Positions 8,024 to 14,667 of a DNA stretch of 14,667 nt are shown here, one piece after another. The translations under genes and the position numbers were made by a program. This DNA comes from Lysobacterales bacterium. Lineage in GTDB: Bacteria; Pseudomonadota; Gammaproteobacteria; Xanthomonadales; Marinicellaceae. The stretch's first letter is position 1. Each line of letters starts with the position of its first letter. The stretch spans positions 1 through 14,667 of the forward strand of contig WGBZ01000140.1 of NCBI GenBank assembly GCA_015494035.1, given 5' to 3'. The notes under the pieces are model-generated. The model was not told where the DNA came from. It saw only the letters and a program-made list of their open reading frames with translations, and did not search any database.

Positions 8024-9337
8024 TTACTCGAAACCGTGCGCAAAGATCACATCGTTTCCCACCGGAACGATACACGAAGCCACGCCCGCATTGGTGGTCA
8101 CCACACTGGCACTGCAGGGCGAAAAATCGGTGTAAGAAGCACTGACTGTGGGTGACATGATATAGGTGTTGGGTGGCTCATTCGGGCAACTGCCGTTGCT
8201 GTCACCATCGTGGTCAGCGCCAAAATTATGGCCCATTTCGTGCGCCACGATGATGGTTTCGTAGCTGTTGCCGACAATCTCGTCAATGCCCGTGCCCCAC
8301 TTTCCGGCACACAGCACATTGACATAAGCCCGGCCCTTGATGTTGCCATCCAGATTGCGGCTGGTGAACAAATGGGCCAGCCCCGGGTTGGTGAGGTTGC
8401 CAGCGCCAACCCAATCCCTGAACTGGGGCAGCAGAACGCCCGAATCGGTGGCCGTCATGGGGCCATTGTCATTTAGCGTCAGGATTTGCGCCACATTCAG
8501 GGTGACACCAATCTGGTTGCTGTAAATGCCATCCACGTTATTCATCAGGTTCAGAATGCTGGCGGTGGTGTTGTTGCCCCAATGGTTTTGATAAAACGTA
8601 TCGGCCACAATGGCCACATTGAGTTGTGATGTCGCGGCATCCGGCTGGCGGGTCTCTGCCACCTTTTGCTTCAGGTCTGCCAGCAGTTGTTGATACTTGC
8701 CGTTGAAGCCGTCTCCCGGGCCCTCTCCCGAGCCAACGGGGTTGTTGACCCCACAGGCCAGCGGTTCAGACGGGATCACGTCACTGAGGCGATAGGCCAC
8801 CGTGGTGTCGGCATCTCTCCCCCGTTTGGCCGCTGCAGTTGCCAGGGCCGTCTGCCCCACGGGCGACAGCAGGTACAGTTCACTGCCGTCCCACCACATG
8901 CCGTGCAGTTCAGTCTGGCCGGTGGAAGGATCGTGCCAGAGAGAAAAACGCAGCCAGTGCGCCGGGTGATGCAGGTCGACACCTTGCCAGAGGGATACGC
9001 GGTCAGACAAGCGTTGGCGCTGATTCTGCCCAAGTTTCTCCAGCAGCCGTGCATTGTCCTGCACCTGCCACTGCCAGTGGCGGCCAAAAGCAGAAAAAGC
9101 CAGGGTCATTGGTTGGCTTTTACCACCGTGACGTGATTTTTTCTGCCGGCTTTCCACGGCCTGTTGCCAGGCCATGACGGTGCCAGGTTCCAGCACTTCG
9201 AACGCCGCAATGCGCTCTGAAGTCGCCGCAACCGCTGCCTGAGCGAGGTTGGCACCAAGCAGGGCAACAAAAGCGACACAGGCCAGAGCAGCCTTCCGGC
9301 TGAGGGTGAAAGTTGTGTGTGCTTGGTAAATCATCAT
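8024..9337 (-). CDS. Secreted reprolysin-like (M12B-type) zinc metalloprotease
   Basis: This 437-residue preproprotein starts at the first of two adjacent ATGs (9337 and 9334), preceded by a GAGCGAGG ribosome-binding region. The next ATG upstream (9430) adds 31 residues before the signal and is less likely. The signal peptide runs MMIYQAHTTFTLSRKAALACVAFVALLGANLAQA. A propeptide-like region of about 200 residues follows. The catalytic domain begins near LNVAIVADTFYQNHWG and carries the metzincin zinc site HEMGHNFGADH (H366, E367, H370, H376) and a Met-turn YIMS (M394). This supports an active extracellular or periplasmic endopeptidase, substrate unknown. The protein ends GNDVIFAHGFE with no membrane anchor. 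A similar FxxGFE ending recurs, as I recall, on secreted proteins of Xanthomonadales and relatives. It is transcribed divergently from ycaO. Confidence 0.88.
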   Translation of the reverse strand: MMIYQAHTTFTLSRKAALACVAFVALLGANLAQAAVAATSERIAAFEVLEPGTVMAWQQAVESRQKKSRHGGKSQPMTLAFSAFGRHWQWQVQDNARLLEKLGQNQRQRLSDRVSLWQGVDLHHPAHWLRFSLWHDPSTGQTELHGMWWDGSELYLLSPVGQTALATAAAKRGRDADTTVAYRLSDVIPSEPLACGVNNPVGSGEGPGDGFNGKYQQLLADLKQKVAETRQPDAATSQLNVAIVADTFYQNHWGNNTTASILNLMNNVDGIYSNQIGVTLNVAQILTLNDNGPMTATDSGVLLPQFRDWVGAGNLTNPGLAHLFTSRNLDGNIKGRAYVNVLCAGKWGTGIDEIVGNSYETIIVAHEMGHNFGADHDGDSNGSCPNEPPNTYIMSPTVSASYTDFSPCSASVVTTNAGVASCIVPVGNDVIFAHGFE

Positions 9338-9504
9338 GACGGTGGCCTCGCTCAGTTGTTGGGTCGCGAAAAATGCTATTGGCACGACACTAACCCGTTT
9401 GCTGAACCTTGACTGTGAAATATCGCCCATTTTTACCCCGTAAAACCACCGATAAGGGAGAAAACACCACCAGCGTCAATAAAACCAGAGACAAAAGGTT
9501 ATGG

Positions 9505-9533
9505 CTGTCAGCCAGGCTATCCTGGCTTACAAT
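9505..9533 (+). promoter_or_regulatory. Probable ycaO promoter with palindromic spacer
   Basis: CTGTCA (9505-9510, 4 of 6 matches to the -35 consensus), a 17-bp spacer and TACAAT (9528-9533, 5 of 6) precede the ycaO ATG at 9562 with room for a leader of about 20 nt. The inverted repeat AGCCAGG-CTAT-CCTGGCT (9510-9527) fills the spacer exactly. A factor bound there would compete with or reshape RNA polymerase binding. The same repeat could instead act only as a hairpin if transcription came from further upstream. Confidence 0.55.
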
Positions 9534-9561
9534 GGCGCCCTGTGTTTACTCGGCTGAGACC

Positions 9562-11325
9562 ATGACTGCAACTTCACACCCAAAGACCCATTCCCTGACC
9601 CGCATTCCCGGCAAGGATGAAGCCCTGGAAGTTTCCATTGAACGACTGCAAAACGGCTTGCACGCCCTGGGCTTCACCGTGGAGGAAAAGTCCTGGCTCA
9701 ATCCGGTCAGCAACGTGTGGTCAGTACACATCGCCGATGCCGACTGCCCCTTGTGCTTCACCAACGGCAAGGGCGCCTCACGCAAGGCCGCGCTGGCCAG
9801 CGCCCTGGGTGAGTATTTCGAGCGCCTGGCGTGTAATTATTTCTTTGCCGACTATTACCTGGGCGCCGAAGTGGCCACTGGCGAATTCGTGCATTACCCG
9901 GATGAAAAGTGGTTCCCGCTGAGTCAGGGTGAAAACACCCCCTGGCCGGACGAGCTACTGACACCTGACCTGAAAGCCCTGTATGACCCGGAAGACGAGC
10001 TGCGTCTGGCCGATCTGGTGGACACCAACTCCGGTGCGGTTGAACGCGGTGTCTGCGCCCTGCCCTATCGGCGTCAACGCGACGGCAACACCGTTTACTT
10101 CCCTGTTAACCTCATCGGTAACCTGTTTGTAAGCAACGGCATGTCAGCCGGCAACACCGCCTGTGAGGCCCGCGTGCAGGCGCTGTCGGAAATCTTTGAA
10201 CGCTGGGTAAAGTTCCGGGTGATTGCCGATGCCATTGCCTTGCCGGAAGTGCCCGAATCAGTCATTTCCCGCTACCCGAAAATCGCTCAGGGCATTGCCG
10301 ATTTGCGTGCCGCCGGCTTTGGCATTCAGGTGCGTGATGCGTCCCTGGGCAGCAAATATCCGGTCATGTGCGTGACCCTGCTTAATCCCCACGACCAGGG
10401 CGTTTTTGCCAGTTTTGGCGCCCATCCCCGTTTTGAAGTGGCGCTGGAACGCGCCCTGACCGAACTTTTGCAAGGCCGGGCGCTGGAACAGCTCAGTGGA
10501 TTTCCCGAACCGGGTTTCGACCAGCACGACATTGCCGAGTGGCAAAACCTGGAAACACACTTCATCGACTCCAGTGGAGTGGTGCACTGGAATTTTCTCC
10601 GCGATGACGCCGATTTTGACTTTGTTGACTGGAATTTCGAAGGCGACACAGCAGCCGAATATCAACACCTGTTAGAAAAACTGCATGCTGAAGGCCATGA
10701 TGTCTATATCGCCGAATACGATCACCTAGGGGTTTATGCCTGTCGCATTCTGGTTCCGGGCGTGTCTGAAATCTATCAGGCAGAGGACCTGATCTGGGAC
10801 AACAACAACGCCGGAATTGGCCTGCGCCAGCCAATCCTGAACCTGGCCAGCCTCGACAGGGAGCAGCGCAAAGCTCTGGCTGATGAGCTGGACAGCCAGG
10901 GCCACGATGACATGATGCCCGTTGCTCTCCTGCTGGGTATTGCCCCGGACCCGGAGACACACTTTGCCGACCTGCGCATCGGCGAACTGAAGTTACTGTT
11001 GGCACTGGCCAACGGAGACAGCGAACGGATTGTGGAAGGTTGCCAGTGGGTGCGCCATTTTGGCCAGATCGATGAACAGCGGCGGGCTGTGTACCGGGCC
11101 GTGGAACACCTGGCCCAGTTACCCGAACCCCGGCGCTGGAACGGCGCCACTTCCGCCCTGTTTGCCCCGGAGATTCTGCAGCAGGCGCGTGACCTGCTGG
11201 CCGGCAAAGGGGTGTTCGATTCATTGCCGCAGTCCAGCCTCAAACTGGAAGCCTTCACTCACCATCAGCGCTTGCTGGCTGCGTATGAAAAACTGCAACG
11301 GGCCAAACGTCGGCAACCCGCATAA
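9562..11325 (+). CDS. ycaO: YcaO, ATP-dependent cyclodehydratase-family protein (RimO accessory)
   Basis: This 587-residue protein is collinear with E. coli YcaO (586 residues), whose start fixes this one: IPGKDEALE falls at residues 15-23. The frame is open upstream to 9409, but the promoter at 9505-9533 lies inside that stretch. YcaO-domain ATP/Mg signatures are present: GKGASRKAALASALGEYFERL, with E84, E87 and R88, and NGMSAGNTACEARVQALSEIFERW, with E202, E210 and E213. The C-terminal third (from about LRIGELKLLLALANGD) looks helical and repeat-like, ending AAYEKLQRAKRRQPA as in the E. coli protein. The family activates backbone amides with ATP. In E. coli, YcaO is reported to aid RimO-dependent methylthiolation of ribosomal protein S12, but its direct reaction is unsettled. 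It is a standalone gene here, with no peptide-cyclase partner nearby. Confidence 0.96.
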   Translation: MTATSHPKTHSLTRIPGKDEALEVSIERLQNGLHALGFTVEEKSWLNPVSNVWSVHIADADCPLCFTNGKGASRKAALASALGEYFERLACNYFFADYYLGAEVATGEFVHYPDEKWFPLSQGENTPWPDELLTPDLKALYDPEDELRLADLVDTNSGAVERGVCALPYRRQRDGNTVYFPVNLIGNLFVSNGMSAGNTACEARVQALSEIFERWVKFRVIADAIALPEVPESVISRYPKIAQGIADLRAAGFGIQVRDASLGSKYPVMCVTLLNPHDQGVFASFGAHPRFEVALERALTELLQGRALEQLSGFPEPGFDQHDIAEWQNLETHFIDSSGVVHWNFLRDDADFDFVDWNFEGDTAAEYQHLLEKLHAEGHDVYIAEYDHLGVYACRILVPGVSEIYQAEDLIWDNNNAGIGLRQPILNLASLDREQRKALADELDSQGHDDMMPVALLLGIAPDPETHFADLRIGELKLLLALANGDSERIVEGCQWVRHFGQIDEQRRAVYRAVEHLAQLPEPRRWNGATSALFAPEILQQARDLLAGKGVFDSLPQSSLKLEAFTHHQRLLAAYEKLQRAKRRQPA

Positions 11326-11334
11326 AAAAGCTAG

Positions 11335-11493
11335 GGAAGGTCTGATTGAATCTGGACGAAGCAGGTTATGCCGGAAATGTTCGAAAACAAGGCGAAGTTC
11401 GCCGCCAATAGCCGGGCTATTGACCAGGACTTCAACGCAATTATCGGACACTTCAGGTATGAGAAGCGAGTTCACGATTCGATCAGAGCTTCC
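11335..11493 (-). mobile_element. Complete 159-bp palindromic MITE-like element, inverted relative to the 6659 copy
   Basis: The terminal repeats GGAAGGTCTGATTGAATC (11335-11352) and GATTCGATCAGAGCTTCC (11476-11493) match at 16 of 18 positions. The exact centre is CAATAGC-CGG-GCTATTG (11406-11422). A YTAR-like CTAG (11331-11334) precedes the element, but the right flank is TTCG, so the target duplication is lost or never matched. The left arm here (GAATCTGGACGAA...GTTC...CAAGGCGAA) aligns with the reversed right arm of the 6659 copy, so the two insertions have opposite orientation. It begins 10 bp after the ycaO stop and could form a long hairpin in the ycaO transcript. Confidence 0.78.
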
Positions 11494-11495
11494 TT

Positions 11496-11537
11496 CGCGC
11501 AGTCTTTTTGAAAAGTGGCAGGCATGCTGACTGCGCG
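11496..11537. repeat. Spaced 9-bp inverted repeat upstream of the paralogue pair
   Basis: CGCGCAGTC (11496-11504) is repeated in inverted form as GACTGCGCG (11529-11537) with a 24-bp loop containing TTTTTGAAAAG. It lies between the mobile element and the next gene, about 90 bp upstream of the ATG at 11625. It could be an operator pair or an attenuator-like hairpin. I found no clear -35/-10 pair nearby. The remaining bases to 11624 show nothing else recognisable. Confidence 0.25.
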
Positions 11538-11624
11538 CGGATATGACCAATTGCCTATGGTCAGGCGAAGCCACATGACTTATCCTGAAGTGAATCACAC
11601 TCTCTTCAACACACAAAAAACACC

Positions 11625-12659
11625 ATGGACAAAAAGACTTCTCCCACGAAAAGCCTGTTCTGGCTGATACTTACTGCAGGGCTGGTAGTTGGATTGCTTT
11701 GGCTGACATCAGGCACCCGACACGCCGCTGGAAACGCGCTCCACTCGTCTGCTGGCAACACAATCACCACCGGCCAAGCGGTGCCGCCTGAATCCGGAAA
11801 ACAGCGGTTCCAACAACCATCCACCCACACACACCGGGGTCAGGATCCGGTCAAACCACCCTTCAATGCGGAGAAATTCTACGCGGGTTTGACAGTGGAT
11901 GAAAAGGCCGAGTACCTAATGACTTGCCTCAAGATTGTCCGGCCCGAAGGGCCGGGTGGGAAAACCCGGTACGTCCTCAGTGATCAGATTCCCGGAGAGC
12001 AATTGGCCACCACGGAACAGGAAAAGAAAATGGTGGCTCGCATCAAGACTGAGTGTCAAAGACTGGCCGGCCTGGAAGAACGCCTGTATGAAGACCTCTC
12101 GAACTACTGGAAAGCCATCAAGGTGCAGATCCCGCAATTTCGTGGTCAGCTCCAGCGACTGCTTGAGGAGAACCCCGAGGCCGCCCGTGCCCTGTTCTGG
12201 CAAAGTCTCACCAGCACCGACCCCTATATTCGCCACGCTGGATTTGCCCTGTTTTATACCGATGATGAGGCGCAGAAACAGTACCGGCTCGACCAGTTAA
12301 TGCAGCCACTGAACCAACGACTGGGACTGGATTTCTTCCACCCCGAGCAGGAAAAAGGCCAACAGTTGCTGTACGAAGCCGCCTACCTGGGCGCCTGCCA
12401 GCGGACCAATCGCTGCGGCGCCGACTCCCTGTCGGCACTACACCGTTGCATGACGGCAGCGGAATTCTGCGGCCTGAGTGCTTATGACCTTTCTGCCTTG
12501 ATGCATTCACCGGCTGATATGGAAATTATCGATGCCTACCTTCAGTTTCTGCTTGCCCAACCCGTTCCGGCTGAAGACTGGCTGAACGATTTGACCGCCG
12601 CAGAAGAACCCACCAGTGGTACGCCAGAGGCAACCACCAATGGCGGAACAGGTCGATGA
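11625..12659 (+). CDS. Membrane-anchored six-cysteine protein of unknown function (paralogue A)
   Basis: I do not recognise a named family for this 344-residue protein. Residues 1-10 are Lys/Ser/Thr-rich, followed by a single hydrophobic helix (about 11-28, LFWLILTAGLVVGLLWLT) that should act as an uncleaved anchor leaving the rest in the periplasm. A polar linker rich in Ser, Thr, His and Pro leads to a helical domain beginning KFYAGLTVDEKAEYLMTCL. Six cysteines are visible: C101, C144, C258, C264, C275 and C282. The last four form C-x5-C-G-x9-C-x6-C-GLSAY. All six are matched in the next gene, so three conserved disulfides in the periplasm are plausible. No obvious ribosome-binding site precedes the ATG. 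The stop overlaps the next start (ATGA), so the two are co-translated. Confidence 0.8.
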   Translation: MDKKTSPTKSLFWLILTAGLVVGLLWLTSGTRHAAGNALHSSAGNTITTGQAVPPESGKQRFQQPSTHTHRGQDPVKPPFNAEKFYAGLTVDEKAEYLMTCLKIVRPEGPGGKTRYVLSDQIPGEQLATTEQEKKMVARIKTECQRLAGLEERLYEDLSNYWKAIKVQIPQFRGQLQRLLEENPEAARALFWQSLTSTDPYIRHAGFALFYTDDEAQKQYRLDQLMQPLNQRLGLDFFHPEQEKGQQLLYEAAYLGACQRTNRCGADSLSALHRCMTAAEFCGLSAYDLSALMHSPADMEIIDAYLQFLLAQPVPAEDWLNDLTAAEEPTSGTPEATTNGGTGR

Positions 12660-13630
12660 AAAACAGGACCCGTTTGCTTCTGCTGGCCTTGCCAATCGTG
12701 GTCACGGCACTCTGGTTCTGGCAACGCCCGGCAGGCGATGAAAAACCAGAAGTGCCAGCGCTAAACCCTTCCGCCACAGCGGCTGGTGAAAGCAGTGAAC
12801 CATCACCCAGGCAGTTCAATAAGCGCCAGTCTGGCCAGACATCCAGTTTCACCCAGGCCATTAATCAACAGGTGGACGCGCTGCTGGAGGCCAGTACCCA
12901 ATCACTGACATCGGCCCCAACGCCTGAGGCCTGGTACGCCCGGCTGTCGCCAGCGCAGAAAATGGAATTTCGCCAGCGCTGCCTGACCGAAGACGGCGCC
13001 GGCATCAGAAACGTGGTGGCTGAGCACCTGAAGTATCACCAGCAGCATCACCTGAAAACCTGGAAACGGGAACAGGACCTGTTGCAGGCCATGCAGACCA
13101 GGTGCGATCAGCTGGCTCCTTTTGTGAATGATTTGCTGGCCGACACCCTGGCCGATGATGCCATCGATGCAGACACCGGACTGGGCGCCTTGGCGCTGGA
13201 CCTGCAGGCTCTGAAGGAAGAAAACGGGCTGGATGCGGCCGCGGCCCTGGCCAGAGCCCACCTTATGGACTCCTCGCCGCAAAAACGCGCCGATGCGCGG
13301 AATTTCCTTATTGAAACCGGCGCCTTTCTGGACCTGGTGACCGACTACCTGCCGCCGGAAGGCGCTGATCAGCTGCGAGCAGCCAACCGTTCACATTTGA
13401 ACCTGGAAGGCCTGAGGCAAACGGCCAATGCCCTGTTGACAGTGGTTGATTGCGAAAGTGGCCTGAGAGACTGTGGCCCGGGCAGTTTCTGGGCCTTGCA
13501 ACAGTGCCGCGACTACCCACGCAGTTGCGGCCTGTCGGCCTATGAAGCCCTGCACTACAACACCCCACCGCTGTTAATGCAACACTACGACCGCCTGCTG
13601 CAGGCTTTGCGTGCCATGCAAGCTCCCTAG
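12656..13630 (+). CDS. Membrane-anchored six-cysteine protein of unknown function (paralogue B)
   Basis: This 324-residue protein is a diverged paralogue of the preceding product. The N-terminus MKNRTR is followed by a hydrophobic helix (about 7-22, LLLLALPIVVTALWFW), then a low-complexity polar linker, and a domain starting AWYARLSPAQKMEFRQRCL that lines up with KFYAGLTVDEKAEYLMTCL of paralogue A. Its cysteines C109, C150, C266, C273, C284 and C291 match those of A, with C-x6-C-G-x9-C-x6-C-GLSAY near the end. The middle (about 160-250) is helical and Ala/Leu/Asp-rich. The start overlaps the stop of A by 4 nt. Its own stop TAG lies in a CTAG that also supplies the stop of the convergent SOR gene. 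Function is unknown; a periplasmic domain interacting with its paralogue is a guess. Confidence 0.8.
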   Translation: MKNRTRLLLLALPIVVTALWFWQRPAGDEKPEVPALNPSATAAGESSEPSPRQFNKRQSGQTSSFTQAINQQVDALLEASTQSLTSAPTPEAWYARLSPAQKMEFRQRCLTEDGAGIRNVVAEHLKYHQQHHLKTWKREQDLLQAMQTRCDQLAPFVNDLLADTLADDAIDADTGLGALALDLQALKEENGLDAAAALARAHLMDSSPQKRADARNFLIETGAFLDLVTDYLPPEGADQLRAANRSHLNLEGLRQTANALLTVVDCESGLRDCGPGSFWALQQCRDYPRSCGLSAYEALHYNTPPLLMQHYDRLLQALRAMQAP

Positions 13631-14577
13631 ATTTTCAGCTTATTGAGAATTTCGCGGTTGCTCTGTTCGCGGAACATGGATTCGGAAACCCGCACGCTGG
13701 GCATGCGAATGCAGTTGTTGAGCACTTTGGGGCCATGAATAAACAGCAGCTCCGGCTTGACGTGCACATGGGGCATGCCATTTTCCGCCGCGTGCAGGCT
13801 TTCCCATTCCACCATCACCAGATACTGTGCGGGGATAGTGTAGCCTTCCCATACCGCTGCGGCGGGTTTTAACTTGCTGCCGGAAGGGTCTTTCATGTCT
13901 TCCATCAGTGATTCCACGGTTGGGTGTCCGCTACCCAGGCAAGACAGGCCAATGCGCTTGAGAATCTGATAGCCGATCATGCCTCCGCTTTCTTTCAACT
14001 TGTCGAGAACGCTGACTTCAGCCGCCTCGAATTCGGCCTCCTTGCCCGGTCGCACAATGTGCTCCGCCAGTACCGTGACGGTTTCCCCCGAATCAATGGC
14101 ATAGCCCTTGGCCTCGCCACTGGCGTTCTTTTTCAGCCACTGGTTAAGCGAAACCAGTTTGGGTAAATCCGAATGCACAATGCGGAAAACGGGCTCTTCC
14201 GGGCCTTCCAGCATCACCGACCCGCAGCGGCTGCAACTGTCCACCACCACGTCTTCAAAGGTTTCATGGAATTTTTCGTGTGATTCCCAGGTATCCCAGT
14301 AGGTGAACTGGTCGATCCAGATGTGTGACAGCTCCTGCCCCATGTCGGGCTTGGCCGCCCAGCGCATGCCCATGGGGCAGGCGCCACGCTGGCGCATCAG
14401 GTCAAAACCGCGAAAACCGGGGGTCAAGGCCGTGGCCAGGCACATTTTCGAACTGGCCTGGCGCATCATTTGCATCAGCTTGGGGTCGTTCCTGACCAGC
14501 ACGCGATTGATGGCAACATACAGCAGGGAAGCCGGCTCGGTTTCAAACAGGTGGCGAAGGTATTCATTGGGTTTCAT
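13627..14577 (-). CDS. sor: Sulfur oxygenase reductase (SOR)
   Basis: This 316-residue protein (family usual about 308-311) closely follows the archaeal SOR pattern: YVAINRVLVRNDPK, KMCLATALTPGFRGF, QFTYWDTWESHEKFHE and CSRCGSVMLEGPEEPVF. The mononuclear iron ligands are present as H100, H104 and E128 (H86, H90 and E114 in Acidianus ambivalens). The essential persulfide cysteine is C46 (C31 there), and the pair C115/C118 matches C101/C104. An N-terminal extension of about 14 residues explains the shift. Known enzymes form a hollow cytoplasmic 24-mer that disproportionates elemental sulfur with O2 to sulfite and sulfide without cofactors. No signal peptide is seen, consistent with the cytoplasm. 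The start at 14577 has GAGGAG 6 nt upstream. A longer frame to 14649 runs into the mobile element and is unlikely. No other sulfur gene is in the window. Confidence 0.93.
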   Translation of the reverse strand: MKPNEYLRHLFETEPASLLYVAINRVLVRNDPKLMQMMRQASSKMCLATALTPGFRGFDLMRQRGACPMGMRWAAKPDMGQELSHIWIDQFTYWDTWESHEKFHETFEDVVVDSCSRCGSVMLEGPEEPVFRIVHSDLPKLVSLNQWLKKNASGEAKGYAIDSGETVTVLAEHIVRPGKEAEFEAAEVSVLDKLKESGGMIGYQILKRIGLSCLGSGHPTVESLMEDMKDPSGSKLKPAAAVWEGYTIPAQYLVMVEWESLHAAENGMPHVHVKPELLFIHGPKVLNNCIRMPSVRVSESMFREQSNREILNKLKI

Positions 14578-14624
14578 GGTGTGCTCCTCTTTTTTCTGGG
14601 TATGGTTGTTGCATGATCGTTTAG

Positions 14625-14667
14625 GGAACCTCTGATCGAATCGTGACACGGCATCTTGCGGCGTAAA
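14625..14667 (+). mobile_element. MITE-like element, left end only (cut by window edge)
   Basis: TTAG (14621-14624) is followed by the terminal repeat GGAACCTCTGATCGAATC (14625-14642). The next bases, GTGACACGGCATCTTGCGG and then CGTAAA, differ from the left arm of the copy at 6659 (GTGTCACGGCATATTGCGG, then CTTAAA) at only three positions over 25. It is therefore the same family in the same orientation, continuing beyond the window. It lies 47 bp upstream of the SOR start codon. Confidence 0.75.

Noticed and set aside
9409..9561. Upstream start for ycaO adding 51 residues
   Set aside because: The added residues do not correspond to anything in E. coli YcaO, and the likely promoter lies within this stretch. 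The ATG at 9562 gives the expected length.
10562..11224. Minus-strand open frame of about 220 codons inside ycaO
   Set aside because: The product is a Pro/Arg/Gly-rich composition typical of antisense translation, opposite a full-length YcaO.
6633..11493. Reading the repeated palindromes as a CRISPR array or an array of REP sites
   Set aside because: The copies are far apart, each about 160 bp with transposon-like ends and, in one case, a target duplication. There is no regular spacing and no cas gene.

Overview
The window looks like chromosomal DNA of a gammaproteobacterium. The YcaO protein is close to E. coli YcaO over its whole length, the adenine-deaminase-type protein has the form common in Pseudomonas, and there is an RND efflux operon with a DUF3240 gene. 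GC content is moderately high. The genus cannot be named from this window. A sulfur oxygenase reductase points to a lineage with some inorganic sulfur metabolism.

Layout. (1) 2-688: C-terminal part of a PhoQ-like sensor histidine kinase, cut by the window edge. (2) 801-6623: a tightly coupled heavy-metal-type RND efflux operon in the order outer-membrane channel, periplasmic adaptor, inner-membrane pump, DUF3240 protein. Its internal junctions are a 2-nt gap and two ATGA overlaps. The kinase just upstream is a natural candidate regulator. (3) 6840-7913, minus strand: an adenine deaminase-like amidohydrolase with a near-consensus sigma-70 promoter. (4) 8024-9337, minus strand: a secreted reprolysin-like zinc metalloprotease ending in FAHGFE. 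(5) 9562-11325, plus strand: ycaO, behind a promoter whose -35/-10 spacer is a perfect inverted repeat. (6) 11625-12659 and 12656-13630: two translationally coupled membrane-anchored paralogues of unknown function sharing six aligned cysteines. (7) 13627-14577, minus strand: sulfur oxygenase reductase (SOR), sharing a CTAG stop tetranucleotide with the preceding convergent gene.

The intergenic spaces hold a family of MITE-like elements of about 160 bp. Each has 18-bp terminal inverted repeats (about GGAAGCTCTGATTGAATC), sits next to a YTAR-type tetranucleotide, and is an imperfect palindrome end to end, with CAATAGC-N2/3-GCTATTG at its exact centre. Two copies are complete (6659-6818 and 11335-11493). 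One is a fragment split by the first (about 6633-6836). One runs off the window's right edge just upstream of SOR (14625-14667). No transposase is encoded here, so they are probably mobilised in trans. The 4-bp YTAR target fits IS5-family transposases.

The strongest points for follow-up are the SOR, the palindromic element family with its nested insertion, and the six-cysteine paralogue pair. I saw no CRISPR array, tRNA or rRNA.
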